Of a stretch of 64,000 nucleotides of DNA, positions 26,985-35,184 are shown piece by piece. A program made the translations under genes and the position numbers. The notes beneath the pieces are model-generated. The model was given only the letters and a program-made list of their open reading frames with translations. It was not told the DNA's origin and did not search any database. The stretch comes from an uncultured Lachnospiraceae bacterium (GTDB taxonomy: Bacteria; Bacillota; Clostridia; Lachnospirales; Lachnospiraceae): positions 30,467 to 94,466 of the forward strand of contig CANDKY010000003.1 of assembly GCA_947385425.1 (NCBI GenBank). The letters run 5' to 3'. How positions within the stretch are numbered: position 1 is the first letter of the stretch; every line of letters starts with the position of its first letter.

Positions 26985-28874
26985 ATGGAGCAGACAAACC
27001 TGGTCGGGAAGAGTATCTTAGGATATAATGTAGTTGAAAAACTTGGTTCCGGAGCCTTTGGCACAGTGTATAAGGTTATCAAGACAAATGCAGCCGGGCG
27101 GTACATAAGGGCATTGAAACACATTGTGATTCCGACAGAAAAGCAATATAATTCTGTGTTAAATTCTATGGGCGGTGACATATCCAAAGCGGACAGTTAT
27201 TTTTCGCAGATGCTAAACAATATCGTTTCGGAAATCAGGATTCTAAATGAGCTTTCCGAGAAAGGCATACAGCATATCGTCAGGTATTATGAAAATGATA
27301 TTCATGTCATGGAATCCCCAAAGCGGTATGACATTTTTATATTAATGGAATATCTGACTCCCCTTGAAGATTTTATCCAGGAAACGGATTTTCGTGTCCG
27401 TGATGTTGTGGGATTGGGGCTGGATGTTCTCCATGGTCTGCAGGCGTGCCATAACAATGGAATTATCCACAGGGATATTAAAGATGATAACATCTTTGTT
27501 TCCGAAAAGGGTGAATATAAGATTGGTGATTTCGGTGTATCAAAGGTCCTTAAAGACAGTTCCAAAGCGGAATCATTGAAAGGAACTCCGAATTTTCTTG
27601 CTCCGGAAGTATACCTGGGTAAAGAGGGCTATACAAAATCAGTTGATCTGTATTCCCTCGGTATTGTGCTTTACAGATTATTGAATTACAGCAGGAATCC
27701 TTTTCTCCCCCGGTTTCCGGAACAGTTTTTTTCTCAGGACGAGGATGCGGCGTTTGAAGATCGTATGGGTGGAAAAACGCCGGAACTTCCTTCTCTGGGG
27801 GGAGAACGGATTGGGTATGTGATTGTCAAGGCCATAGCCGGTGGTTCTGAGAGGTTTCAGACTGCGGACGAGTTTATAGCGGCGTTGGAATTGGCAGTGG
27901 ACGGTACTTCGGCGGATATCCTTGATGAAACGATAGGGTTTCATATAACAGACCGGAAGGCATCGGGGGGTAACCGGAGGACAGAAACGTATGGTGCAAC
28001 ATTAGGGGAAACTTTGCCGTTAGTTTCGCCTGAAAACTGCATGGATGGCGGCTCGATCAACAGACATTTATTTGAAAGCGTGGGAGAAATCCCTCCTGTG
28101 GAGATTCCGGAAATTGATATTGCGGTAAGGCATGGGCGAAGGGAGGAAAACGGGAATCTTTCCGCCGGTACGGGCAGTCGGGTAGTAAATATAGTACAGC
28201 CGCCTGTGAGCGGATCTGGGGAACCTGCGGCTTTGGATAAAAAGGTGATGGACAAATTTATTTTTTTAGCTCCGGTTATGGTTTTATTGATTGGGGTGGT
28301 TGCTTATTTTGTCGTAGTCCCTGATATTTATGGGAAGGTGATATCTTTTGCGGACTGGCTTTTTACGAATCCGGAAAAGGTTATAGACACACTTCGTAAT
28401 CAGGACGCTGTATTGCCAAAAGTCAGCGGCATTATCGGAATGCGGATTTTCAGTTGGGTTTGGTTGGCCGGCCTGACAGTATCTTTGTTTTTTGTCGGGA
28501 GACAATTACAGAAAAAAACGGAACCTGATGCTGTAGATGCAATTCTGACGAAGAAGGAGCCGTATCTGCTTGTACAGGAGGTAAGCGATTCCCTTAAGCG
28601 GGTAAAAACGGGTACAGACAGCGGGACGCTGGATTCTTTGGCTCATGCTGTAAAGATGCTGGAAGAGAGGCTGGCGGTGGAAAGTGATTTTGGATACGGA
28701 AAAAATGATGTTATCAACTGTGAAAATAATATTGCAAAACAGATTCAGTTTTTATTGGATACCATTCCGTATATGGAAAAGGGGGATCTTGATGAAAATA
28801 TCAATGCGATGAATGGAGCAATAGCAAATATAAATTTTTTATTGCGGAAACGAATGGAATTAAAGAAGAGGTAG
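26985..28874 (+). CDS. Transmembrane serine/threonine protein kinase
   Basis: A 629-residue Hanks-type kinase. The glycine loop is LGSGAFGTVYK, the catalytic loop IIHRDIKDDN (Asp 164) and the metal-binding DFG is at 182-184; all key residues are present, so it should be active. Unusually, the C-terminal half has two hydrophobic segments (about 424-446 and 487-507) and a final helical cytoplasmic region, with no PASTA repeats. AGGGGAGGTGAT... the site GGGGAGGTG precedes ATG 26985. Together with the PP2C and the FHA domain of EssC it forms a complete phospho-signalling set. It differs from EssB, which has a pseudokinase fold, because HRD and DFG are intact. Confidence 0.92.
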   Translation: MEQTNLVGKSILGYNVVEKLGSGAFGTVYKVIKTNAAGRYIRALKHIVIPTEKQYNSVLNSMGGDISKADSYFSQMLNNIVSEIRILNELSEKGIQHIVRYYENDIHVMESPKRYDIFILMEYLTPLEDFIQETDFRVRDVVGLGLDVLHGLQACHNNGIIHRDIKDDNIFVSEKGEYKIGDFGVSKVLKDSSKAESLKGTPNFLAPEVYLGKEGYTKSVDLYSLGIVLYRLLNYSRNPFLPRFPEQFFSQDEDAAFEDRMGGKTPELPSLGGERIGYVIVKAIAGGSERFQTADEFIAALELAVDGTSADILDETIGFHITDRKASGGNRRTETYGATLGETLPLVSPENCMDGGSINRHLFESVGEIPPVEIPEIDIAVRHGRREENGNLSAGTGSRVVNIVQPPVSGSGEPAALDKKVMDKFIFLAPVMVLLIGVVAYFVVVPDIYGKVISFADWLFTNPEKVIDTLRNQDAVLPKVSGIIGMRIFSWVWLAGLTVSLFFVGRQLQKKTEPDAVDAILTKKEPYLLVQEVSDSLKRVKTGTDSGTLDSLAHAVKMLEERLAVESDFGYGKNDVINCENNIAKQIQFLLDTIPYMEKGDLDENINAMNGAIANINFLLRKRMELKKR

Positions 28875-28946
28875 AGGAAAGTGAATTTGTAGTATACGAT
28901 AAGTGATTATAATAAAGGCCTGGGCTTGCAGGCATAAGACTGAAAA

Positions 28947-29135
28947 ATGAAAGAAAGGCAGGGTGATAAAGTGGACGTTGATATACCGGAAAAATACGAT
29001 TTAGGGTATTCTGATCCGGAAGTTGTAAATGCGGGCTGGATGAGTTATGAGCAAAACCAAATAGTTGAAAGGATGAGAGAATTGCAGCGCGAGGAATATA
29101 GGAAAATATGTGAGGAATTAGATTATGGATATTGA
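28947..29135 (+). CDS. Small hypothetical protein
   Basis: A 62-residue acidic, helical protein of unknown family (EKYDLGYSDPEVVNAGWMSY, then QREEYRKICEELDYGY). ATG 28947 lacks a clear ribosome site. GTG 28971, in the same frame and preceded by AGGCAGGG with 7-8 base spacing, is an attractive alternative giving 54 residues. Its 3' end overlaps the next gene by 11 bases, so the pair is probably co-translated. The region is AT-richer than the kinase gene. Confidence 0.5.
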   Translation: MKERQGDKVDVDIPEKYDLGYSDPEVVNAGWMSYEQNQIVERMRELQREEYRKICEELDYGY

Positions 29136-30534
29136 AAATGAAATGGGGATTTATACTGTGCAGTCAGATTATGCTAATGGCACAGGTTCTTATGGATACA
29201 TGTTTACTAAGTATGCAGAAGTATTGAATCAGTATAAACAGATATTTTCCCAATATGAACCGTTTAAGGCGGAAGGTTTGGCAGATAGTTATTCAAGCGA
29301 AAGCAGGATTGTATATGATAAATGGATAACAGATTTGGCATTATTTGTAGTAATAATTATTGTCCATATTTTGATTCCGGGAAGAATTGGCTGGTCTCTT
29401 TTAAGTTTTTTAGTTGGAGTAGTAAAATTTATAAGGGATGAGGAAACCTGTTGGATGTGGCTTTCGATTGTAGTTGTGCCGTATGCTTTTGTTAGTTTTC
29501 TGTTTAGAATGAATGATTTAAGATGGATGTGGCCTATATTTTTTATTCCATTGGGAATCCATGCATTTATTCAGCTAAAGAGACAGGATAAAGAAAAAAG
29601 CAATATTGCGGTTGCTCATGAAATGAATAAGAAGAAGGTTATAAAACAGAAAGAAATAGAAGAAGAATTAAAGAAAATAAGAAAACAGCTAAGGGATATC
29701 GTGCCAAGTTTGAGGAATGAGTATCGCGAATATATAAACAAAATGATAAGTGAAGAAAAAAGTAAAGATGTTCTTGAAAGAAAATATGGAATATTACCGA
29801 AAAAGTTTTGGTGGGAAATATCCCCGTCTGAACTTTATGCGGATCAAATCGAAATGGAATATGCGTTTTCACAGCTTCTTGTTACGCAGGAAGTCAGGGC
29901 AATTGTAAGGAAAGAAGGGAAAGAATTCAAAAATGCAGGAGAGGAATATTCGCCGATGTATGCGGAGAGTCTTACAATATCACAGTTAAAAGAAATTTAT
30001 AACGGGAATAGGAAACTGCTTCGAAGGAATGGTGGGATTATTCTTGATATAGTTAGCTGTGTAAGATATTCTTCTTTTGAGAAAAAGATAGAGGAACATG
30101 ATGTATATAAGAAAAATTTTCTTGAAAGAGCGATAGAGACATATGAATGGAATGAAGTAAGAAATAATATACAACAATCCTATGTAAATGGGAGAATATC
30201 AGATGTGGATTATTATGACCTGTGCAGTGAGTATGATTGGGCAGACTCAGGGGTACGGGATTCCATTAACAGGAAAACCACCGAGACGTATGAAATAGAA
30301 AAGATGAAAAATTATGAGCATTATGTATGGACAGGCCAAGTACTATTGATTCCGGACTTGGAAGAGAAAGAGGGGAGTTATATTCTTATTGATTACCGGT
30401 GCAGGCCGGAGTACATATATGAAAATTTAAGGACGATAATGCAATGCCACATAACAAAAATGTGGAATGATGTTGTTGGTGGGAATACTTTTTTTATTGC
30501 AAAAATGCAACAGATTTTTTTGTTAAGGAATTAA
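29125..30534 (+). CDS. Hypothetical membrane protein at the end of the T7SS operon
   Basis: A 469-residue protein I do not recognise. After an 85-residue N-terminal region with helical character (YGYMFTKYAEVLNQYKQIFS) come three or four hydrophobic segments between about 72 and 150 (LALFVVIIIVHILI, WMWLSIVVVPYAFVSFLF, WMWPIFFIPLGIHAFIQL). A long charged coiled-coil-like stretch (about 150-210) and a soluble C-terminal region follow. Composition is strongly AT-rich. ATG 29125 overlaps the preceding gene. It is the last gene before a hairpin at 30687-30735. It might be an anchoring component or an effector-linked membrane protein; no homology is claimed. Confidence 0.7.
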   Translation: MDIENEMGIYTVQSDYANGTGSYGYMFTKYAEVLNQYKQIFSQYEPFKAEGLADSYSSESRIVYDKWITDLALFVVIIIVHILIPGRIGWSLLSFLVGVVKFIRDEETCWMWLSIVVVPYAFVSFLFRMNDLRWMWPIFFIPLGIHAFIQLKRQDKEKSNIAVAHEMNKKKVIKQKEIEEELKKIRKQLRDIVPSLRNEYREYINKMISEEKSKDVLERKYGILPKKFWWEISPSELYADQIEMEYAFSQLLVTQEVRAIVRKEGKEFKNAGEEYSPMYAESLTISQLKEIYNGNRKLLRRNGGIILDIVSCVRYSSFEKKIEEHDVYKKNFLERAIETYEWNEVRNNIQQSYVNGRISDVDYYDLCSEYDWADSGVRDSINRKTTETYEIEKMKNYEHYVWTGQVLLIPDLEEKEGSYILIDYRCRPEYIYENLRTIMQCHITKMWNDVVGGNTFFIAKMQQIFLLRN

Positions 30535-30686
30535 ATGGTTGTTGATTTTTGTAGAATTTCCTGCGGAATAGATTTTCACATAAGGAAAGCTATAACTGAG
30601 GGTCATGTTCTGGAAGATTTCATTTCAGAACCAGTTGTTCTAAATTTTTATTAAGGCATTTGATTTTAGGCTGGTTTTGGCTATAT

Positions 30687-30742
30687 TCAGGAATATTATC
30701 GGGTCAAAGATATTTTGGTGCGATAATATTCCTGAAATTTTT
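30687..30742 (+). terminator. Hairpin with T-rich tail at the end of the T7SS block
   Basis: TCAGGAATATTATCG (30687-30701) is perfectly complementary to CGATAATATTCCTGA (30721-30735). The 19-base loop is long and AATTTTT follows. It is the only strong hairpin in the 322-base gap 30535-30856, which otherwise shows no gene and is AT-rich. It could terminate the T7SS operon. Confidence 0.6.
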
Positions 30743-30856
30743 GCGGTGTGTTTAGCCTGTAAGCATGGGCTTTTGCTCTCCTGTGACACAATTTAAATAG
30801 TATATTTATTGCAGAAACCGTGCGTTTACAGTGGCTTCCGGGAAATATTTAGATAA

Positions 30857-31402
30857 TTATTTACCAATGAAATATTCTTCGTAAAGTTTATTTCTAAACT
30901 GTTTATCCTGTGTGGCTTTGATTACATCCTGTGGCCGGTTGTTCTCCATCAACTTTGCAATTAATCTGGAAAGTTTGTCTTCACCTTGTTCAATGCCTTC
31001 CTTGATACCTTCCTTGATACCTTCCTTGATACCTTCCTTGATACCTTCCCTTACACCTTCCCGTTTTATTGTCTTTGCCTCATATTCCAGAATTTTTCCA
31101 CCCATGACCGCTTTCACTCCTTCCCTGACAGAATCGTATTTTACAGCGATATGCTCCAATACTTTATTTGACATGTCAATGATGGTGCATCTTGTGTATT
31201 CACTGATTGCTCCCTCATTTAAAAGTTCTTCCAGTTTATCTTTGACATGTCCATATTCTTTCTGTAAGTTCTTCAATTTTGCTTTATCCTTTTCATATTC
31301 ATCGAACCGTGTTTCGTGAGAAAAGATATAGAAAGGAATTAGCAGCAGAAAAGGGGCGATTCCATCCTTCAGTTCCCGGCTTCCGTCTCCAACATTTCCC
31401 AC
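30857..31402 (-). pseudogene. 3' remnant of an Rpn-family PD-(D/E)XK nuclease/transposase-like gene
   Basis: Up to 181 codons are open. The recognisable part, from about residue 18 (LLLIPFYIFSHETRFDEYEK) to the end, resembles the C-terminal half of Rpn-type proteins, with tandem GIKEGIKEGIKEG repeats followed by a helical tail. The N-terminal nuclease domain with its Asp and ExQ residues is absent. The 5' end runs into the last 34 bases of the convergent-in-order ABC-F gene on the same strand, so no proper start or promoter remains. A complete relative is at 60744-61634. The position at the edge of the AT-rich block suggests it marks a rearrangement junction. Confidence 0.7.
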
Positions 31403-33357
31403 TGTTCCATCAACTGTTCCAGTTCGGCGGCGATGCTGTCTTTTTCTTTTGAGAGTTCCTGCAGCCTGGCCACGTTGGTGCAGACATCCGGCAGTGCCAT
31501 TTCCAGGCCGATGTCCCCATCCCGTTTTTCGAGGGCTTCAATCCGGCTTTCGATGCGTTTGAGTTCATTTTCCCGTTTTCGCTGCCTTGCCTGCAGCTCC
31601 CTCTGTTCCTTCCAGGCCAGTTTGGAAGCGGATTCTTTTGACGGGACGCCGGAGGGAGCCTGGCGGGCAGGGGAAAGGGGGGAAGCGGCAAAGGCAGGAT
31701 AGCCGGGCATGTTCCCGGAAGCAGCGGCCGGGGCTGCATTATCTGCCATAAGCTGCATTTTTTTCTCCAGGTAATAGTCGTAATTGCCGAGGTAATTGGT
31801 TAACGTCCGGCCGGACAGTTCCAGGATGCGGCTGGCGGTGCGGTTGATAAAATAGCGGTCGTGGGATACGTACAGGACGGTTCCGGTGTATCCGTTTAAC
31901 GCATCCTCCAGTATTTCCTTGGAGGCAATGTCCAGGTGGTTGGTCGGCTCGTCGAGGATCAGGAAGTTGGATTCCGAGAGCATTAATTTGGCGAGGGAAA
32001 CACGCCCGCGTTCGCCGCCGCTCAGGTCGCCGATCCGTTTGAACACATCATCCCCGGTAAAAAGGAATGCGGCCAGGGTGTTGCGTATCTCCGTGTTGTT
32101 CAGTGTGGGATATTCATCGGAAATTTCCTCAAACAATGTTTTTTCCATATGCAGGACATGGTGTTCCTGGTCGTAATAGCCGATATGTACGTTCGTGCCA
32201 AGGCGGAGCGTACCGCTGTCGGCAGGCAGCAGGTTATTGATGATTTTGAGTATCGTGGTTTTCCCTGTTCCGTTGTCGCCGATGATGGCTACATGTTCGC
32301 CTTTTTTAATATCAAATCCGATGCCCTGGAATAATTGGAGCGGGCCGAAGGATTTGGCCAGGTTTTCCACATGAAGCACATCGTTGCCGCTGGTATATTT
32401 GGGTTCCAGGGTGATGTGCATATCGGTTCGTGCTTCGGCTGGCTTATCCAGACGTTCCATTTTGTCCAGCATTTTTTCGCGGCTCTCGGCGCGCTTGATG
32501 GATTTTTCACGGTTGAAGGATTTCAGTTTTGCAATCACTTCTTCCTGATGTTTGATTTCCTGCTGCTGGTTCATGTATGCTTTTAATTCGGCGGCGCGTA
32601 ATTGCTCCTTTTTGACCGCGTAGCTGCTGTAGTTCCCGGCAAAGGAGGTGGCCTTTGTCTGGTCGATTTCGATAATTTTATTGGTCACGCGGTCTAAGAA
32701 GTAACGGTCATGGGAAACGACAATGACAGCCCCTTTATAATTCATCAGGTAAGTTTCCAGCCAGGCAATGGAGGACATATCCAAATGGTTGGTGGGTTCG
32801 TCCAGCATGATCAAATCCGGTTTTTGCAGCAGCAGTTTACCCAGGGCGACACGGGTTTTCTGTCCTCCGGAGAGGGTGGAGACAGATTTGCCAAATTCTT
32901 CTTCGGCAAAACCGAGTCCTTTCAGGACACCGGTAAGTTCGCTGCGGTATGAATACCCGCCGCCGGATTCAAAACGGTGGGTGAGCTGGGAATACTGCTC
33001 CATGAGCTGCTCCAGTTTAGCCCCTTCTACGGTTTTCATCTGCAGTTCCGCTTCACGGATACGTTTCTCCAACATGACCAGTTCCTGCTTTACAGTCAGG
33101 AGCTCTTCATAGATGGTATTTTCCGTGTCCACGGATTCGTGCTGGGCGAGGTAGCCGATTTTTTTATCCCGGGACAGCGCGGCACTGCCTTCGTCTGCTT
33201 CCAGATCCCCGACAATTATTTTCAGCAGTGTAGTTTTCCCGGCACCGTTGATGCCTACGATGGCGGCTTTGTCGTAATCTTCGATATGGAATGATATATT
33301 CTTTAGAATCTGTTTTTCATTAAATGCTATGGAAATATTCTGGCATGATAAAATCAT
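31369..33357 (-). CDS. ABC-F family ATPase
   Basis: A 662-residue soluble protein with two ABC cassettes. Cassette 1: GINGAGKTTLLK, signature LSGGQKTRVALG, Walker B LIMLDEPTNHLD. Cassette 2: GDNGTGKTTILK, LSGGERGRVSLA, FLILDEPTNHLD. The linker between them is basic and helical (about 235-310), and the C-terminal 120 residues hold an Ala/Pro-rich stretch and a coiled coil. No transmembrane domain is present, as in ABC-F translation factors that act on the ribosome. It resembles housekeeping YdiF/YfmR-type members more than a known resistance protein, though antibiotic protection cannot be excluded by eye. AGGAGG lies just before ATG 33357. Its 3' end abuts a nuclease pseudogene. Confidence 0.93.
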   Translation of the reverse strand: MILSCQNISIAFNEKQILKNISFHIEDYDKAAIVGINGAGKTTLLKIIVGDLEADEGSAALSRDKKIGYLAQHESVDTENTIYEELLTVKQELVMLEKRIREAELQMKTVEGAKLEQLMEQYSQLTHRFESGGGYSYRSELTGVLKGLGFAEEEFGKSVSTLSGGQKTRVALGKLLLQKPDLIMLDEPTNHLDMSSIAWLETYLMNYKGAVIVVSHDRYFLDRVTNKIIEIDQTKATSFAGNYSSYAVKKEQLRAAELKAYMNQQQEIKHQEEVIAKLKSFNREKSIKRAESREKMLDKMERLDKPAEARTDMHITLEPKYTSGNDVLHVENLAKSFGPLQLFQGIGFDIKKGEHVAIIGDNGTGKTTILKIINNLLPADSGTLRLGTNVHIGYYDQEHHVLHMEKTLFEEISDEYPTLNNTEIRNTLAAFLFTGDDVFKRIGDLSGGERGRVSLAKLMLSESNFLILDEPTNHLDIASKEILEDALNGYTGTVLYVSHDRYFINRTASRILELSGRTLTNYLGNYDYYLEKKMQLMADNAAPAAASGNMPGYPAFAASPLSPARQAPSGVPSKESASKLAWKEQRELQARQRKRENELKRIESRIEALEKRDGDIGLEMALPDVCTNVARLQELSKEKDSIAAELEQLMEQWEMLETEAGN

Positions 33358-33394
33358 GGCGGTATCCTCCTGCTATTAGTGGTAAATCTTATGC

Positions 33395-33554
33395 AGCAGT
33401 CCCGGCAGGCTGTTTACTCCGGCGGGCAACGGGCCGGGATGCCTGCAGGTATTTGGCGGTTGGCGTGAGCGCCGGATACCTGTCCCTTTGGGATGTTCAG
33501 GTTTGCTGCCTGCCGTTTACGGCGAAGCCTTTGGCTTTCAGGCCCGGGACTGCT
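33395..33554. repeat. 160-bp inverted-repeat element upstream of the ABC-F gene
   Basis: AGCAGTCCCGG (33395-33405) is complementary to CCGGGACTGCT (33544-33554). The interior contains a hairpin AGGTATTTGGCG with CGCCGGATACCT and shorter GC-rich stems (GCAGGC with GCCTGC). It lies 38 bases before the start of the ABC-F gene on the opposite strand, so it could be part of its 5' leader, where ABC-F genes often carry regulatory structures; or it could be a dispersed repeat. Bases 33555-33710 show no gene. Confidence 0.55.
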
Positions 33555-33710
33555 ATTCCACTATTTTAACGGTGATAAAACCTGCTGTCAATTCATTGAC
33601 ATTATTTTAACAATTCTTTATAATAGGTATATTGGGGAATAACTGGAATATCCTGGGAGATGGAATTTCGGAAATACTTTAAACATTAGACAAGTTAAGG
33701 TACGTATAGT

Positions 33711-34258
33711 ATAAATGGAAACAGCATGGTCTGAGCGAAGTGCCTGGAAGAAAAACTGGCCATGCATTAGGGACAGGTTTTCTTCCACAGGATATGGTAC
33801 TTGGCGCAGACCATGCGGAACTGGAAACAGCATGGTCTGAGTCAAGTGCCTGGAAGAAAAACTGGCCATGCATTAGGGACAGGTTTTCTTCCATGGGATA
33901 TGGTATTTGGCGCAGACCGTGCGGAACTGGAAACAGCCCCCACCATGCGAAGTGCCTGGAAGAAAAACTGACCAAGTATTAGGGGCAGGTTTTCTTCCAC
34001 AGGATATGGTACTTGGCATGGTGGGGGCGGAACTGGAAACAGCATGGTCTGAGTCAAGTGCCTGGAAGAAAAACTGGCCATGCATTAGGGACAGGTTTTC
34101 TTCCATGGGATATGGTATTTGGCGCAGACCGTGCGGAACTGGAAACAGCCCCCACCATGCGAAGTGCCTGGAAGAAAAACTGACCAAGTATTAGGGGCAG
34201 GTTTTCTTCCACAGGATATGGTACTTGGCATGGTGGGGGGCGGAACTGGAATAGGAGG
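33711..34258 (+). repeat. Five-unit tandem hairpin array in the rex leader
   Basis: Units of 106-107 bp are marked by GGAACTGGAAACAG at 33817, 33923, 34029 and 34135 and a diverged first copy near 33712. The last copy (34242) reads GGAACTGGAATAGGAGG and supplies the rex ribosome site. Around each full motif the flanks pair: GGTACTT with AAGTGCC, then GCAGACCATGC with GCATGGTCTG, or GCATGGTGGGG with CCCCACCATGC. A second hairpin, TGGAAGAAAA with TTTTCTTCCA, follows. Units 2-3 and 4-5 are the same pair duplicated (212 bp). Short frames on both strands are repeat by-products. Confidence 0.9.
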
Positions 34259-34262
34259 CAGC

Positions 34263-34910
34263 GTGGAGGAAAAGGAAATTTCACAGGCAGTTATCAGCCG
34301 TCTGCCGCGTTATTTCCGGTATCTGGGAGAGTTGAAGGATCAGGGCATTGAGCGGGTATCTTCACAGGAACTGAGCGACATTATGAAGGTGACGGCCTCC
34401 CAGATCCGGCAGGACCTGAATAATTTCGGGGGCTTCGGGCAGCAGGGCTACGGTTATAATGTGGAGCACCTGTACCGGGAAATCGGCAGGATACTGGGAG
34501 TAGATCAGAGTCACGGCCTGATCATCATAGGGGCGGGCAATCTGGGGCAGGCGCTTGTTAATTACGGCAATTTTGAACGGAGAGGTTTCATTTTTAAAGG
34601 CGTCTTTGACAAGGATCCCCGTTTACACGGAAAGAAGATAAGGGATAAAGAAGTACAGCCCATGGAAAATATGAAAAGCTTTGTGGAAGCAAACAATATT
34701 GATATCGCAGTTCTGACCATACCGAAGACAGAGGCGGAAAAGGTGGCGGAGCAGTTGGTGGAGTACGGGATAAAAGGGATCTGGAATTTTGCCCATGTGG
34801 ATTTGAATGTGCCGGAGGAGGTACAGGTGGAGAATGTCCATCTTTCGGACAGCCTGATGAAACTTGCATATAATATCAGCAGATCCCGGAAGGGCGGGGA
34901 CAGCGGCTGA
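34263..34910 (+). CDS. rex: Redox-sensing transcriptional repressor Rex
   Basis: A 215-residue NADH/NAD+-responsive repressor of fermentation and anaerobic energy genes. The N-terminal winged helix (SRLPRYFRYLGELKDQGIER, then DIMKVTASQIRQDLNNFGGF) binds DNA. The Rossmann domain holds GAGNLGQAL near residue 92 and a C-terminal swap helix (DSLMKLAYNISRSR). Length and motifs match the family fully. Start: GTG 34263 follows AGGAGG (34253-34258) with 4-base spacing. The frame stays open upstream through the repeat array, but those residues are not Rex-like. A 548-bp hairpin array in the leader is unusual for rex, and a stop-linked repeat begins 2 bases after the stop codon. Confidence 0.96.
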   Translation: MEEKEISQAVISRLPRYFRYLGELKDQGIERVSSQELSDIMKVTASQIRQDLNNFGGFGQQGYGYNVEHLYREIGRILGVDQSHGLIIIGAGNLGQALVNYGNFERRGFIFKGVFDKDPRLHGKKIRDKEVQPMENMKSFVEANNIDIAVLTIPKTEAEKVAEQLVEYGIKGIWNFAHVDLNVPEEVQVENVHLSDSLMKLAYNISRSRKGGDSG

Positions 34911-34912
34911 AG

Positions 34913-35014
34913 CGTGAAAAGAAGCTCTAAGGCGTCAAAGGACGCCGCCTAAGAGCTTAATCACGCGGAAGAACGCAAAGCGAAGTATCGCTTGGAAAGA
35001 GGCGTTTTTCCAGG
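34913..35014 (+). repeat. Stop-codon-linked multi-hairpin element, copy 3 (deleted form)
   Basis: It starts 3 bases after the rex stop with CGTGAAAAGAAGCTCTAAGG. Hairpin 1 is intact. Hairpin 2 is missing, and the sequence passes from AGAGCTT directly to AATCACGCGG. Hairpin 3 is longer because AAGCGAAGTATCGCTT is inserted in its loop and forms its own stem. A tail shared with other copies follows (TTTTTCATGG, GGGTTTG), then a small GCTGCC/GGCAGC hairpin. Confidence 0.8.
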
Positions 35015-35184
35015 TTTTTCATGGCCGGGTTTGTGCTGCCGCAGGGCAGCAGGTTGGTTAGTACGGAAAAAATGGGAAGAGGTATGGAAAGAAGCCGTGA
35101 TACGTTGTTTGGCGGCAGTACAATATAGAATAAAAAATTGACGGCGGCAGGGATATAAAAGGGACGGAAAGATAGGTGGGATAT

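Noticed and set aside
26985-28874. EssB annotation for the kinase
   Set aside because: The catalytic HRD and DFG motifs and the glycine loop are intact, whereas EssB is a pseudokinase of smaller size.
33711-34258. CRISPR array
   Set aside because: Period is about 106 bp, there are no short constant repeats with unique spacers, and no cas genes are nearby.
33618-34284. Several open frames on both strands across the rex leader (repeated FSSRHF/PVPH-type peptides)
   Set aside because: They are translations of the 106-bp tandem hairpin array; they share the repeat period, lack ribosome sites and have no independent gene features.
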